From: an uncultured Porphyromonadaceae bacterium
Lineage (GTDB): Bacteria; Bacteroidota; Bacteroidia; Bacteroidales; Muribaculaceae
DNA length: 64,000 nt
Assembly (NCBI GenBank): GCA_902493335.1
Contig: CABUPJ010000008.1
Location: forward strand, 13,157-77,156
Reading direction: 5' to 3'
The notes under the pieces were generated by a model that was given only the letters and a program-made list of their open reading frames with translations, was not told the DNA's origin and ran no database searches. Below are positions 25,054 to 35,100 of the stretch, one piece after another. The position numbers and the translations under genes are program-made. Numbering within the stretch: position 1 is the stretch's first letter; the number at the start of each line of letters is the position of its first letter.

Positions 25054-25087
25054 AAAAGGGGTGTCCGCAGTTGCAGGCCCCCCCTTT
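25054..25087. terminator. Terminator-like hairpin, copy 2 of the duplicated element
   Basis: Identical to copy 1 over 23 bases (25054-25076), then changed at two positions of the right arm, which weakens the stem. It lies downstream of the minus-strand gene at 25110-26969 and upstream of the toxin-antitoxin operon. Confidence 0.7.
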
Positions 25088-25109
25088 ATCACAAGCGTGT
25101 TATGAAGTT

Positions 25110-26969
25110 TTATCTGATATATATCTTCTTGCCGTTAGAGATATAGATGCCGGCAGGGAGATTCTCGCGGCTGACGCGGATACCCTGAAGGTTATATATG
25201 ACGTCGTTTTTGACGGCTTCGTCGGCTCCGATTTCACTTATGCCCGAGGTCTTCTCGATGCTGACCTTGGTGTCGGCTGCGATGCTGAAGGTATAGTTGC
25301 CGTTCTCATCTTTCCCGGGCGTCTGATCGTTGATTTTTATCTCATAATTTTCATTGCCGACCGAGACACAGACCTCATCGCCGACGAAAAGAGTCGTGGC
25401 GGCTGCGAAGTCGGTCACAGACACGACCTTGTTATGCCTGGCCTCAGCTATGACACCGTCGCCGAGATCGAATGTGAGAACCGCCGTATCGGGAACATCC
25501 TTGGTAAAGAGATGTATCACGTCGTCACCCTCATATCTGATTGAGTAAGGCGACCAGTCTGATTCGCGTGTCGCAGCGACACCGTTATAGAATATCGATC
25601 CCGCGGGTCCGGCGACCGTGCCCCAGCTTATTCTTGCTGGCGAATTGGCAAGAGAGACCTCATAGACATTATAACCCGTCTGAGGATTGGCATACATCGG
25701 CTCGCCGAGAGCGCCCGAAGCGCTCCAGTACTGAATATTGGCGGCATCATCGACAAAGACTGCCGTCTTGCGGTCGTAGCGTATCTCGTCGACCTCGACA
25801 GTGAGCGTGCATGCCTGTTGAGGTCTGTAGCTGAATGATGTGGGCATTACATTGATATCGTCTGCGGCAGGGTCGCTGACTACGCTTCTGATATAATAGC
25901 CCGAAGTCACTTTTATAGACATCGAACAGTCATAAGGCTGTTTGAGTGTAAGCGTAACGACACCGTCGACAGGCGCTACCGCCGGGTCATAGGTCGAACC
26001 TTTGTGTACTGAAATCTTATCGGGCATATTGCAGACGACTTTCACCTCATAATCCTCATATTTTGTAACATTGAACGTATGGGTGACATCATCGCCGGCC
26101 GTAAACGAATAACTGTAAAGCTCACTGCTCGGCACACCGTTGATGGCGAAAGAATTGATTTTATAATTCTGAGTGTCATAGGTGTATGTCACGTTCGTAC
26201 CGGCTTTTACCGTAAACGTTCCAGACGATACATCGACATCTGTCAACGGATTGCCGGCTCTGACTGTAAGGAAATCGAAATTGCCGGTATTCGACTCAAG
26301 CGTTACGACGACGTCTTTGTCAGGGTAAGCGACCTGTATGTCTATCACGGCACCGTCGGCCGGAGTCACACGCCATGTGCCGTATTGTTCGATGACTGTG
26401 CCGTCACTGACAGACACTTTATAGATTTTGTCATTATAGTCGCGCGTCGAGATAAGTATGGGAAGCTCGTCGGCGGGATCAAAATCCAGCACCATCGTCG
26501 GTTCGGTCATCTGGATATAACCGTTTATCGACGTACGCATCAGATTGATTTTCTCGGGATGGTCTGCATTGATTGTCACTTTAGCCGTGCGGCACTCGCC
26601 CGCAGGCTTGGTCGTAACCGTATAAGTCTCGCCGGCATTGGTTTCGGATACATTAATCTGGAACGAGGTTTTGTTTGAGACATACTCTTTGTTGCCGTCA
26701 GACTTGCGCACTACCGACGTAATGAAATAGCCGTCGACAGCCTTGAACTGTATCGCGTGATATTTCTCGACGGTAAACGGGTTGGCTCCGTTCTCAATCT
26801 CGAGAGGCTTCGACTCGGGACTATAGGTCACCGGATTGTAATAAGTCTCCTCGGCCGTAAGACGCGAAGCATCGTCAATCTCGAAAATGACCGTAAACAT
26901 ATTGTCCTGTGCAACGGCACTAAGACAAATGCAGAAAACAAATACTGCAAAAAGTAGAATCTTTTTCAT
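25110..26969 (-). CDS. Large secreted protein with sorting-tail-like C-terminus
   Basis: A 619-residue secreted protein. The signal peptide MKKILLFAVFVFCICLSAVAQ starts at 26969; an ATG two codons earlier is also possible. The body is a chain of beta-rich repeats, each about 80-90 residues, with recurring segments such as GYFITSVVRKSD and GYYIRSVVSDPA, like surface adhesin-type modules. The C-terminal part (VIYNLQGIRV, then LPAGIYI and GKKIYIR) resembles a type IX secretion type A sorting domain. SprA, the translocon of that system, is encoded 5 kb away. The ligand or role is unknown. Confidence 0.75.
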   Translation of the reverse strand: MKKILLFAVFVFCICLSAVAQDNMFTVIFEIDDASRLTAEETYYNPVTYSPESKPLEIENGANPFTVEKYHAIQFKAVDGYFITSVVRKSDGNKEYVSNKTSFQINVSETNAGETYTVTTKPAGECRTAKVTINADHPEKINLMRTSINGYIQMTEPTMVLDFDPADELPILISTRDYNDKIYKVSVSDGTVIEQYGTWRVTPADGAVIDIQVAYPDKDVVVTLESNTGNFDFLTVRAGNPLTDVDVSSGTFTVKAGTNVTYTYDTQNYKINSFAINGVPSSELYSYSFTAGDDVTHTFNVTKYEDYEVKVVCNMPDKISVHKGSTYDPAVAPVDGVVTLTLKQPYDCSMSIKVTSGYYIRSVVSDPAADDINVMPTSFSYRPQQACTLTVEVDEIRYDRKTAVFVDDAANIQYWSASGALGEPMYANPQTGYNVYEVSLANSPARISWGTVAGPAGSIFYNGVAATRESDWSPYSIRYEGDDVIHLFTKDVPDTAVLTFDLGDGVIAEARHNKVVSVTDFAAATTLFVGDEVCVSVGNENYEIKINDQTPGKDENGNYTFSIAADTKVSIEKTSGISEIGADEAVKNDVIYNLQGIRVSRENLPAGIYISNGKKIYIR

Positions 26970-27018
26970 AGACATTAAAAAACAAGTACTAAAAATTTAA
27001 TATATGTTATTGCGGTGA

Positions 27019-27047
27019 CAAATTTAATTAAGTCTGATTATTTTCAA
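27019..27047 (-). promoter_or_regulatory. Predicted promoter of the secreted repeat protein
   Basis: On the minus strand TTG, 18 bases and TAAATTTG, about 50 bases before the ATG at 26969. Confidence 0.55.
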
Positions 27048-27133
27048 TAACATTTTGCCATGATTTCATGCGAAATCTATTGTTTTAGCTCTTTTATCTA
27101 TTGAAATCTATCGATTTTTACACACCAATCGTC

Positions 27134-27141
27134 TATCTTTG
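27134..27141 (+). promoter_or_regulatory. Predicted -7 element of the secreted protein at 27169
   Basis: TATCTTTG followed by C, 27 bases before the ATG; no clear -33. With the promoter at 27019-27047 it makes a divergent promoter region for two secreted proteins. Confidence 0.6.
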
Positions 27142-27168
27142 CATCAAAGTTCTACAAAACCTAAAGAT

Positions 27169-28395
27169 ATGAAAAAGCTTTACACATTACTTATTTCAGT
27201 TTTGATTTGCAACGTGGCATCAGCTCAGAATACGGCCGATGATCCACTGAGACTAACTCTCACTCCTACCACAGTGCAATACATGTGCAAACCAGGCGCG
27301 CTGCCCGGGACCGACGTGCTTGTGTTCAACATCACAGACACTAAACTCAATCCTATCCATGAACCTTCGACACCCGGCATCACGCTGACACTTGAAACCA
27401 CCGCCCCGCTGAGCAATACCAAAGTCAACGAAGACCCCGGCGTGCCCGTCGGCAAATATACCTGGGGGAGCGCCTCGCCAAACAATACATATATCCCATA
27501 CGTCATGCGCACATGGTCTGAGGTCAAGCACACACTGACAGACGGCTTCGAGATGTATCTCAACCGCTATACCACAACGGGCGGCGAATTCAAGATTACC
27601 AAGGAAGGCGACAAATATTACATCACCGCCTCTGTGACAGGCAAGGCATCTGACTATATGTCAGGCAAAGAATACTTCGTCGAAGTCACCGTGCCCAAGA
27701 CCGCCGTCACGCCCGAGTACAGCTTCTTCGGTCTGCCCGAAGTCGAAGCCGGCCACCGTCTTGAGAATCCCGGTCTGCTCGGCAGCTATCAGGTAAAGCG
27801 CTATAAAGGCATAACCTGGGGTGAATATTCGCTTCAGTTCTATACTGTTCCTCTCGACGAATCTGTGACTGTCAGCGGAGAAGGCGCAATCATGACACTG
27901 TTGCTCAACACCGAGGATGTCGGCACTCTCGACCCCAAGTCGCTCGAAGGCGAATATCCCTGCGCCACATATCTCAAGAGCTACCACGATCCCTTCTCGT
28001 TCACCTCGGGCTTCTGTATGGAGCAGGACCTTGTCTACGGCAAAAACCAAAGCTCGCGCATCGACTACTTCGACAACAAAGGCTATATCATCAACAGCTC
28101 GTTTGCCAACGGCGGCAACGTCTCGATTAAATATCTCGGCGATCTCAAGTACAGCATAAACGCCGAAATCGAAAACCAGTTCGGCGATAAATATTACTGC
28201 TACTGGGAAGGCAAGCTGTTTGACTGCGTCAAATATCATCCCGACCTCGCCGGTGTCAGCGACATCACAGTTGACGAATCATCGGCACCCGTCGAAATCT
28301 ACGACCTTTCGGGCAAACGCATCGATGGCGAGCCGCAGCCCGGCATCTACATACGCCGTCAGCGCGACAAGACCTCGAAAATCATCGTCCGTTAA
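27169..28395 (+). CDS. Secreted protein with sorting-tail-like C-terminus
   Basis: A 408-residue secreted protein with signal peptide MKKLYTLLISVLICNVASAQ; the start at 27169 is chosen because the signal peptide begins there and the -7 element lies 27 bases upstream. The body has no domain that I recognise and is rich in Tyr, Thr and Gly. The C-terminus (VEIYDLSGKRIDG, then PGIYI and KIIVR) has the layout of a type IX sorting domain: a strand, a Gly-rich turn, GIYI, and a basic end. A GC-rich hairpin terminates the gene. Confidence 0.75.
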   Translation: MKKLYTLLISVLICNVASAQNTADDPLRLTLTPTTVQYMCKPGALPGTDVLVFNITDTKLNPIHEPSTPGITLTLETTAPLSNTKVNEDPGVPVGKYTWGSASPNNTYIPYVMRTWSEVKHTLTDGFEMYLNRYTTTGGEFKITKEGDKYYITASVTGKASDYMSGKEYFVEVTVPKTAVTPEYSFFGLPEVEAGHRLENPGLLGSYQVKRYKGITWGEYSLQFYTVPLDESVTVSGEGAIMTLLLNTEDVGTLDPKSLEGEYPCATYLKSYHDPFSFTSGFCMEQDLVYGKNQSSRIDYFDNKGYIINSSFANGGNVSIKYLGDLKYSINAEIENQFGDKYYCYWEGKLFDCVKYHPDLAGVSDITVDESSAPVEIYDLSGKRIDGEPQPGIYIRRQRDKTSKIIVR

Positions 28396-28420
28396 CCACG
28401 GCTGCGAAAGCACACACATG

Positions 28421-28447
28421 GCGGTCCGAAAGCAATTTTCGGGCCGC
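28421..28447 (+). terminator. Predicted terminator after the secreted protein
   Basis: Arms gcggtccgaaa and tttcgggccgc (one G-T pair) with a five-base loop, followed by TTTGT, 26 bases after the stop. Confidence 0.65.
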
Positions 28448-28473
28448 TTTGTCATTATCCGGAGTCGGCATTT

Positions 28474-28489
28474 ATTCACAAATGTGAAT
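28474..28489. promoter_or_regulatory. CRP-like palindrome upstream of the Crp/Fnr gene
   Basis: ATTCACA-AA-TGTGAAT is a perfect inverted repeat with seven-base arms. It is centred about 44 bases before the likely transcription start, the place where Class II activators bind. It contains the TGTGA/TCACA half-sites of Crp-type regulators, though in inverted order and with short spacing. Confidence 0.6.
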
Positions 28490-28511
28490 CTATCGGCTTG
28501 TGTTTTTGTCG

Positions 28512-28519
28512 TAACTTTG
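28512..28519 (+). promoter_or_regulatory. Predicted -7 element of the Crp/Fnr-exporter operon
   Basis: TAACTTTG followed by C, 21 bases before the ATG at 28541. No -33 TTG stands at the usual distance, consistent with a promoter that needs an activator. Confidence 0.6.
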
Positions 28520-28540
28520 CACGACTTTGTAATTAATGAC

Positions 28541-29110
28541 ATGAACAGTTTTGCAAACAGAATAGCCGAAAAATATAATCTCGATGCCGATGCGACAATC
28601 GGTCTCGTGTCGCATTTCAAACTCGTCGAAGTTGATAAAAACGAGCATATCATTGAGAAAGGCGGCTTCAATGACAACTTCTATTTTATTCGAAAAGGCA
28701 TCCTCAGAGCCTACATATCGGCTAATGACAGTGAACAGACTATCTGGTTCGGCTACCCGGGTCAGGCCATATTCGACGTATGGTGCTATAACAACGGCGG
28801 TCTATCACCGATAGCGATAGAAGCTGTGATACCCTGCGAACTATATCGTATATCAAAAGCTGAAATTGAACGCATGTGCAGCGAGTCTCTGACTGTCTGC
28901 AACATGATACGGAAGATTTTTATGGGTCACGCCACAGAGGCCGAGGAAAGCGTCACGAGCCTCTTCGAGTGTGACCGCGGCATGGAACGATATCTGTCAA
29001 TACTCAAACGGCACCCCGAATTGCTACAGAACGTGCCGCTCAAAAAACTGGCTTCATACATTCATCTCGCGCCTCAGTCGTTAAGCCGCATCCGCGCACA
29101 GCTAAAATAA
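28541..29110 (+). CDS. Crp/Fnr family transcriptional regulator
   Basis: A 189-residue regulator with an N-terminal cyclic-nucleotide-binding-like beta-roll (about 25-115, with GGFNDNFYFIRKGILRAY) and a C-terminal helix-turn-helix (VPLKKLASYIHLAPQSLSRI). It lacks the Cys cluster of Fnr and the strict phosphate-binding RGExxG/RS of Crp, so the ligand is unknown. The first good start is at 28541, 21 bases after a -7 element; the frame extends further upstream only into noncoding DNA. The exporter gene follows after five bases, so the regulator probably controls its own operon through the palindrome at 28474-28489. Confidence 0.88.
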   Translation: MNSFANRIAEKYNLDADATIGLVSHFKLVEVDKNEHIIEKGGFNDNFYFIRKGILRAYISANDSEQTIWFGYPGQAIFDVWCYNNGGLSPIAIEAVIPCELYRISKAEIERMCSESLTVCNMIRKIFMGHATEAEESVTSLFECDRGMERYLSILKRHPELLQNVPLKKLASYIHLAPQSLSRIRAQLK

Positions 29111-29115
29111 CAGAA

Positions 29116-30300
29116 ATGAAAACTACATCTAAAAAATATTATCTTTACCTCGTCGTTTTTCTCGGTTTGCTGTCGGCATTCGGCCCGTTCGTCATCGACA
29201 TGTATCTTCCGGCACTTCCTGAAATGACCGAGGTATTCAACTGCGATCCGTCGACCGTTCAGCTCGGCCTTACATTCTGCATGGTCGGTCTCGCCGCAGG
29301 CCAGATGCTGTTCGGCCCGGCGAGTGACAAATACGGCCGCAAACCGGTTCTGGTCTTTTCTCTGATAATATTTGTCGGCGCCTCGGTTATATGCTGCATC
29401 TCTACTTCCGTGACGGCCTTTACGGCGGCACGTCTGCTGCAAGGCATAGGCGGAGCCGGCGGCATCGTGCTGTCTCGCTCTATTGCGGCCGACATGTATT
29501 CGGGCCGCGAGCTCGCCAAGCTGATCGCCGTGCTCAGCGCCATCAACAACCTCGCGCCGGTTGCCGCGCCGGTAGCCGGCGGAGGCGTGGCCCATGCATG
29601 GGGATGGCAAGGCATTTTCATAATTCTGCTGTTTCTCGGCATCATTCTGCTCGGCATGGCATTCCCGCTCCAGGAAAGCCTCAGTCGCAAAAAGAGATTT
29701 TCGGGCCGTCTGACCGCCTCGTTCACCGGCTATAAGGAAGTGTTGCGAATCAAGGGGTTCGCATCATACAGCATCGTCTACGCTCTTGCGATGGCCACAC
29801 TCTTCGCCTATATTTCGGCGACCCCCTTTATCGTGCAGGATTTATTCGGATTCTCTGAGCTGCAGTTCTCGCTCGTCTTTGCCGTCAACGCCATCGCGCT
29901 TGCCTCGGGCTCGGCGCTGTCGCTCCGATTCAAGACCATGAGCAAGGCGGCTTTATATGGCTCGGCCATCGCTGCGACGCTCGCAGCCATCGGCGTGATG
30001 TCGGAGATTTTAGACCACAGCGATTTCATCGTCTATGAAATACCTGTTTTCGTGATGCTTTTCGGCATCGGCCTTGTCCTGACAGGCTCGACCTCACAGG
30101 CTATGAACCTCGGGCGCAATTGTGCCGGAGCGGCATCGGCCGTTATCGGCGGCATCGGCTATATAGCCGGCGGTCTCGTGTCGCCGCTTGTCAGTTATGG
30201 CGACATCAGTCTGACGTCGTTCATCTGGTGTGCCCTGTTCATGGCATCGGCCATGGCAATCATCCTCTTCGACAAAAGCCGCCCGTATCATCAGGCATAG
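29116..30300 (+). CDS. Bcr/CflA family MFS drug exporter
   Basis: A 394-residue inner-membrane transporter with about 12 transmembrane segments. The first segment carries the family signature AFGPFVIDMYLPALPEM (residues 21-37), followed by the MFS loop GPASDKYGRKPVL near residue 71. Bcr/CflA proteins export bicyclomycin, chloramphenicol, sulfonamides or dipeptides in exchange for protons; the substrate here cannot be read from sequence. It is co-transcribed with the Crp/Fnr regulator. The end is only six bases from the convergent TPR-HTH gene. Confidence 0.9.
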   Translation: MKTTSKKYYLYLVVFLGLLSAFGPFVIDMYLPALPEMTEVFNCDPSTVQLGLTFCMVGLAAGQMLFGPASDKYGRKPVLVFSLIIFVGASVICCISTSVTAFTAARLLQGIGGAGGIVLSRSIAADMYSGRELAKLIAVLSAINNLAPVAAPVAGGGVAHAWGWQGIFIILLFLGIILLGMAFPLQESLSRKKRFSGRLTASFTGYKEVLRIKGFASYSIVYALAMATLFAYISATPFIVQDLFGFSELQFSLVFAVNAIALASGSALSLRFKTMSKAALYGSAIAATLAAIGVMSEILDHSDFIVYEIPVFVMLFGIGLVLTGSTSQAMNLGRNCAGAASAVIGGIGYIAGGLVSPLVSYGDISLTSFIWCALFMASAMAIILFDKSRPYHQA

Positions 30301-30306
30301 GAAGCA

Positions 30307-32121
30307 TCACATCGCCTTGATGATGTCGTCGAGCGAATCCTCTTTGGCGAGACCCATTTTCTTGCGTATACGATAGCGTGCCGAATTGACCGATGCTCGC
30401 GAGATGCCAAGTGCCATCGCGATATCGTCGGTCGTCTGACCGATTCGTATCAGCATACACAGTGTGTTGTCGCCGATTGTTAGATCGGGACAGCGCTGCT
30501 GCAGTGCCGTCTGGAAGTCAGGGTAAAGAGACATGAACGACTGCCTGAACCGTGAGATGTCGTCGCTCGACATCGACGAGGGTGTCAGCGAACTCCAGTC
30601 TGTCTCGGTGCGGGCGAGCGACTGCAGCTCTTCAAGCCTGCTGTTAAGGGTCTTCTGATTGCGCAACAGCGTTGAAATCTGTCGGGCATCCATCTCGAGG
30701 CTGCGGCGAGCCAGACGACGCGACTTGACGTGATAGACCGTTATGACCACGAGCATCACTATACCCATGACACAGGCGACAGCAAGCCAGAACACGCGGG
30801 CCTCCTCACGTCCGACAATCTGCCGCAACATCTGATTTTCGCGCTCATGCGAGCGGGCGTGATACTGCACGTCGGCGGCAATCGAACGGGTGCGTGCATC
30901 CTCGATGCCGAGGGTGTCGACGAGTCTGAATGTCTGACGGAAGAGTTCTGTGGCTTCAGCCGGGCGTCCGCGGTCGATATATACGTCGATAAGACGACGG
31001 TTGGCCCGCAGCAGCAGGTCGAGGTCGTCGTAGCGCGCTATCGAGTCGACAAGGTTCTCAAGCCTGCCGAGTGCCGCGTCGTCGCCAAGACGTTCACCGG
31101 CGACAGCAAGCGCGAATTTTTCTTCCCACATGCCGCTGTTGCATCCGACATACTTTCTGATATCGTCGGCAGCCTCTCTGAGCCGTGTGCCGTCAGCTCC
31201 GCCGAGCACAGACAGCACTCCGCGCTGCGCCCTCACATAGCGTCGCAGAATCGGAGCATAGGCCTCGTCCATGCGGTCGATGACCCTCTCGGCCGAATCA
31301 AGATAAAAGTATGCCGAATCTGCCGCACCGCGGTCGGCGAAAATACGGGCGCGGAATGTCAGCACGTCAGTCATCAATGCCGGACTTATCGAGGCATACA
31401 CGATGGCCCGGCGATTGGTCACGAGCGCCGAGTCATAAAGCTTGACAGTCGAGTAGAGATTGGCTCTGTCGCCATAGAAAAACACAGTCTCGCGCTGCGG
31501 CCAGCCCTGCGCCTCAAGAGTGTCACGAGCCTCGTTGAGATAATCCATGCTCTGCACATATTCACCCAGACGACAGGCAAGTTCTGACGCCTGGCATAAT
31601 ATTTCGACCGATTTGCCTGTGTCGGCGCCCCGCATCGCTTCGAGCGCCCGCTTCTGCAGCTCATAGGCCTGCCGTGCATCCGAGATAACCATTATACGTG
31701 CCAGAAGCTGGGCAGTGACAGCCTCCTGCAGTCTGTCGGCCGCCGGAGGCAAAGCCGCAGCAGCTGCGACAAGCGAATCAAGATCGGGCCACGATTTGAC
31801 ATATGAACACACGGCCCTGAATGACGCTATATAATTGCGGTTGGGCGAGCGACGGTCTCCGGCGCCTATCGAATCGAGCAGGGAGGCATAGTCTTCAACC
31901 GAATCGGCGTCAATCGCCTTGAAGTAGGCAAGCTGATAGATGCGTCCGTCAGCGTCAGGGTCGGAAATCAGACGAGACCGGCATCTGGCATAAGCCTCAG
32001 CCGGCGGCATGTCAGCGACCGAGTCACACAAAGACCTGTAATCGGATCGGCCGCCGTGGCCGGCACAGGAAACAAGAATAAACGATAATATTATATATAG
32101 GAGAAGACTCGTTTTCATCAT
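30307..32121 (-). CDS. Membrane-anchored TPR protein with C-terminal HTH
   Basis: A 604-residue protein. The N-terminus is a lipoprotein-type signal (LLLYIILSFILVSC, Cys about residue 19). TPR-like helices fill 40-430 on the periplasmic side, one transmembrane helix lies at about 440-460, a coiled-coil segment follows (RRSLEMDARQISTLLRNQKTL), and the C-terminus (about 530-600) is a LuxR-like HTH: LIRIGQTTDDIAMALGISR, ASVNSARYRIRKKMGL. This architecture, periplasmic sensor plus cytoplasmic DNA-binding domain in one chain, is a known Bacteroidota type of one-component regulator. It starts nine bases after sprA, which suggests it responds to the state of that secretion system. Confidence 0.82.
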   Translation of the reverse strand: MMKTSLLLYIILSFILVSCAGHGGRSDYRSLCDSVADMPPAEAYARCRSRLISDPDADGRIYQLAYFKAIDADSVEDYASLLDSIGAGDRRSPNRNYIASFRAVCSYVKSWPDLDSLVAAAAALPPAADRLQEAVTAQLLARIMVISDARQAYELQKRALEAMRGADTGKSVEILCQASELACRLGEYVQSMDYLNEARDTLEAQGWPQRETVFFYGDRANLYSTVKLYDSALVTNRRAIVYASISPALMTDVLTFRARIFADRGAADSAYFYLDSAERVIDRMDEAYAPILRRYVRAQRGVLSVLGGADGTRLREAADDIRKYVGCNSGMWEEKFALAVAGERLGDDAALGRLENLVDSIARYDDLDLLLRANRRLIDVYIDRGRPAEATELFRQTFRLVDTLGIEDARTRSIAADVQYHARSHERENQMLRQIVGREEARVFWLAVACVMGIVMLVVITVYHVKSRRLARRSLEMDARQISTLLRNQKTLNSRLEELQSLARTETDWSSLTPSSMSSDDISRFRQSFMSLYPDFQTALQQRCPDLTIGDNTLCMLIRIGQTTDDIAMALGISRASVNSARYRIRKKMGLAKEDSLDDIIKAM

Positions 32122-32130
32122 ATATACAAT

Positions 32131-35100
32131 CTAACGTGCGAGCGACAGATTGACCGAGATGCCGTATGAGCTGTTGGTGGTCGGATAGGCGCTCGTGGTG
32201 ACTATAGGAGTATTGACCTGATGGTCGAAGTAGGCCGACAGGGTCAGGCGGCGGCTCAGGACATAGCTGGCAGTGAAGTTGATGTTGACGGTCTTCGTGC
32301 CGCTCGTCGGCTGGGTATAGTTGCTCTCGATGCGGCGTATCAGGGCCTGGTTGTTCTGGAACGACACATCAGCGTTGACCGTCAGGTCATTGCTGACGCC
32401 CTGCTGCGAACCTTTTATTTTCAGGACTGTGTTGAAGTTGACAAACTTATAACCCGCGCCTATGGTGATGCCGCGCGTGGTCGCCTCGACGACCTGTCCG
32501 GCCGAGGTGTTGAGTGTCAGTGTACGCTGGTCGCGGTATTCGGCGTTAAACTGCACATTGTTGTTCATCGTGACGTTGACGCCGAAGAGGGGCGCGAAAC
32601 GTTCGGTGATGGCTACAGACGAGATGTTGTAGGGCGACGACGGTATCGGGCGCCCGGTAAGCTCGTCGAGCGTGAAGCCCAGACGTTGGCCGTCAGCGCT
32701 GACCCAGTTGAGATATGAGCTGTAGGAACCGACCGAGTAGGTACACTGATATGCGTGTGTCAGCGTGAATGTCTTGAAAATCGACCTCATGTTGCCCATG
32801 TTGATAAGGCCGTCATAGGTGACGCGCCAGTTGGGCAGCACAGCCGAGAACGACGGGAACGGGTCGAGATAGATCTTGCGCGGATCTTTGCCGGTATAGG
32901 CGGCGATGAATGCCGGGATGAGCACGTCGCTCGACGTCTCGCTGACGGTGCCGACCTCGGGATCGAAGGGAATGCCGGCCTGGGCCGTGCCCTTGATAAA
33001 ACCGGCGTCGGGATAACTGATGCCGTTATACTGCGACTCGACGCGCTGACGCACGACAGGAATGCCTGAGAGGAATTTGTCGAAGGCCTCCGAACGGTAG
33101 CCGTCCTTGGCGTTCGAGCTTCTGAGCGCTGAGGCCAGAGCACAGTGTGTCTTGGTGTATGAGCCTGACAGCGACGTCGGCATATCGGCATACATAAACT
33201 GTATCTGCGAGTTGCGGTTGTCGGTGCGGTTGAACGTCAGCTGTACCTTGAAGCCCTTGAAAAGCTCGAGGTTGGCCTCGACATTCAGCTCAGTGCCGTG
33301 AGAGATGATTGCCGGCGAGGTCTGGCCGTCGTCGGTAATCAGCCAGCCGCGTTTCAGGGCTTTGTCAAGATAGCTTTCGTCGGTGAAACCGAAGGCGAAG
33401 TCAAGACCCGGCGACATCGGCCCGTAAGACTTCGACTGTCCGAAGATATTGCCGATTTCGGGCGCGAACAGCGGTATGGTCATCGACCGCGTGTTGCGGT
33501 AACGCACCGAGACATTGCGCGGCGAGAGAACGAACCGCAGGGCATATTCGCCGATGTCACGCATAAGCGGACGCTCTTCCTTGAGCACCTCGGTGACTGT
33601 AAACTTGATATTGTCCTCGCCGCGGGTAAGAATCTCGACACTGTTCTGGTCAATCGGACGCGATTTGACGGCGAAGGGCTTGCCGTCGACAGTGACAGCC
33701 GTAACCTTGATTTTCTTAGTGCGCAGATTATGCTTGATTGTCAGACTGGTGTCGGGCAAGAGCTTGTATGTGCGTTCGAATTTCTTGGCGCGTTTGGCGC
33801 GGGTGTCGGTCTTGCGGGTGTTTGCAAAACGTTTGGTGACATCTTTGAAGATAGGTATCTTGTTGTAGATGCTCTCGAAGTTTATGCGTCCGTCAGCCGT
33901 CCACGACGCCTGATTGGCGATGGTGTTGCCTATCTTGACGCCGTCGATGGTCGCGCCGCGGTCCCATTTGTAGGTCGCGTTATAGCTCACGTTGCCGGTG
34001 AGGAAGTCTATCGCCGGTATCTTCGAGAACGGCGCGCGGTACTGGCCGGTGAATGTCTGGTTATAGGCCCAGGGCGTACCCATAGACAGGATGCTCTGCC
34101 AGACGGTGTCTTTCCACTCGCGGTATTTGTCGGGGAAGAGCTTGCGGTTGACAGCGCCGACAGTTTCCTCGATGCGTGCCGATGTGTTTGAGTTGAATGT
34201 CAGGCTGAGGCTCTTTATGATATTCCACGTCAGTGAAAGCTGACGGTCCCACAGGAAGTTCTTGCTCACCGACACAGGCAGCTGGAACATGACATCGGTC
34301 TCTGAACGCGTCTGCTGCTCATAGTAGTAGCGCGACATGTTGGTCTGGAACGCGATGCTGTTGGGGAGCCACTGTATCTCCCAGTCTTTTATAAACTTGA
34401 GGTTCTTGTCTTTCGATTTTATGAAGCTGAACGGTTTGAAACCCTTGATATAAGGCGTATAGGCATACTGGAACGAGCCGCGGTAGTCGTTTGTATATTC
34501 GTACTCGGTCGTCGGGTCCATCTTGGTCTGTTTGCTGAACGAGAAATTCAGCGTGAAGTTGGCGGGGTCCCAGGGCATCGGATTCTTGCTCTGCACATCG
34601 AATTTCAGTCCCGAGACAGAAAAATTCTCGATCTTCGAATGTTCTACGGCATAGCTCTCGATCGAATCGCGCTCGTGCTTGTTGGCGCAGCCGTCAAGGG
34701 CGTCCTTGAGCAGCACGTCCTGGTCGAGCGGATTATACTTGGGCGAGGTTTTCTCTTTAGAGACCGAGTAATAGATCGGCGCGCGGAGCTTGACCTTCTC
34801 GGGGAGGAAACGGCCGAGGTCGCCCTGCACGGCGAAGTTATACTGATGATAGTCGTCGAGACGACGCTCGTTGAGCGACTGGTCGACGCCGCCGAAGCCT
34901 GCTGTTTCTATGTGCGTGCCGAAGTTGAGCGTCGCGATGTCCGACAGGTTGAGTGTCGCATTGGCCTTGGCCGCCCAGCCGCCTTCTTCGTTGAAATCGG
35001 TGACTTTTAGCTCGTTGACCCAGACGATGCCGTCTTTTGTTGTCGACGAGTTGTTGCGCACGCCTATGAGCATGACGCGCACATCGCTCAGCGACGGATT

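Noticed and set aside
24398..25087. Insertion sequence or integron-like element around the toxin-antitoxin pair
   Set aside because: No transposase or integrase; the flanking copies are direct repeats of a terminator, not terminal inverted repeats.
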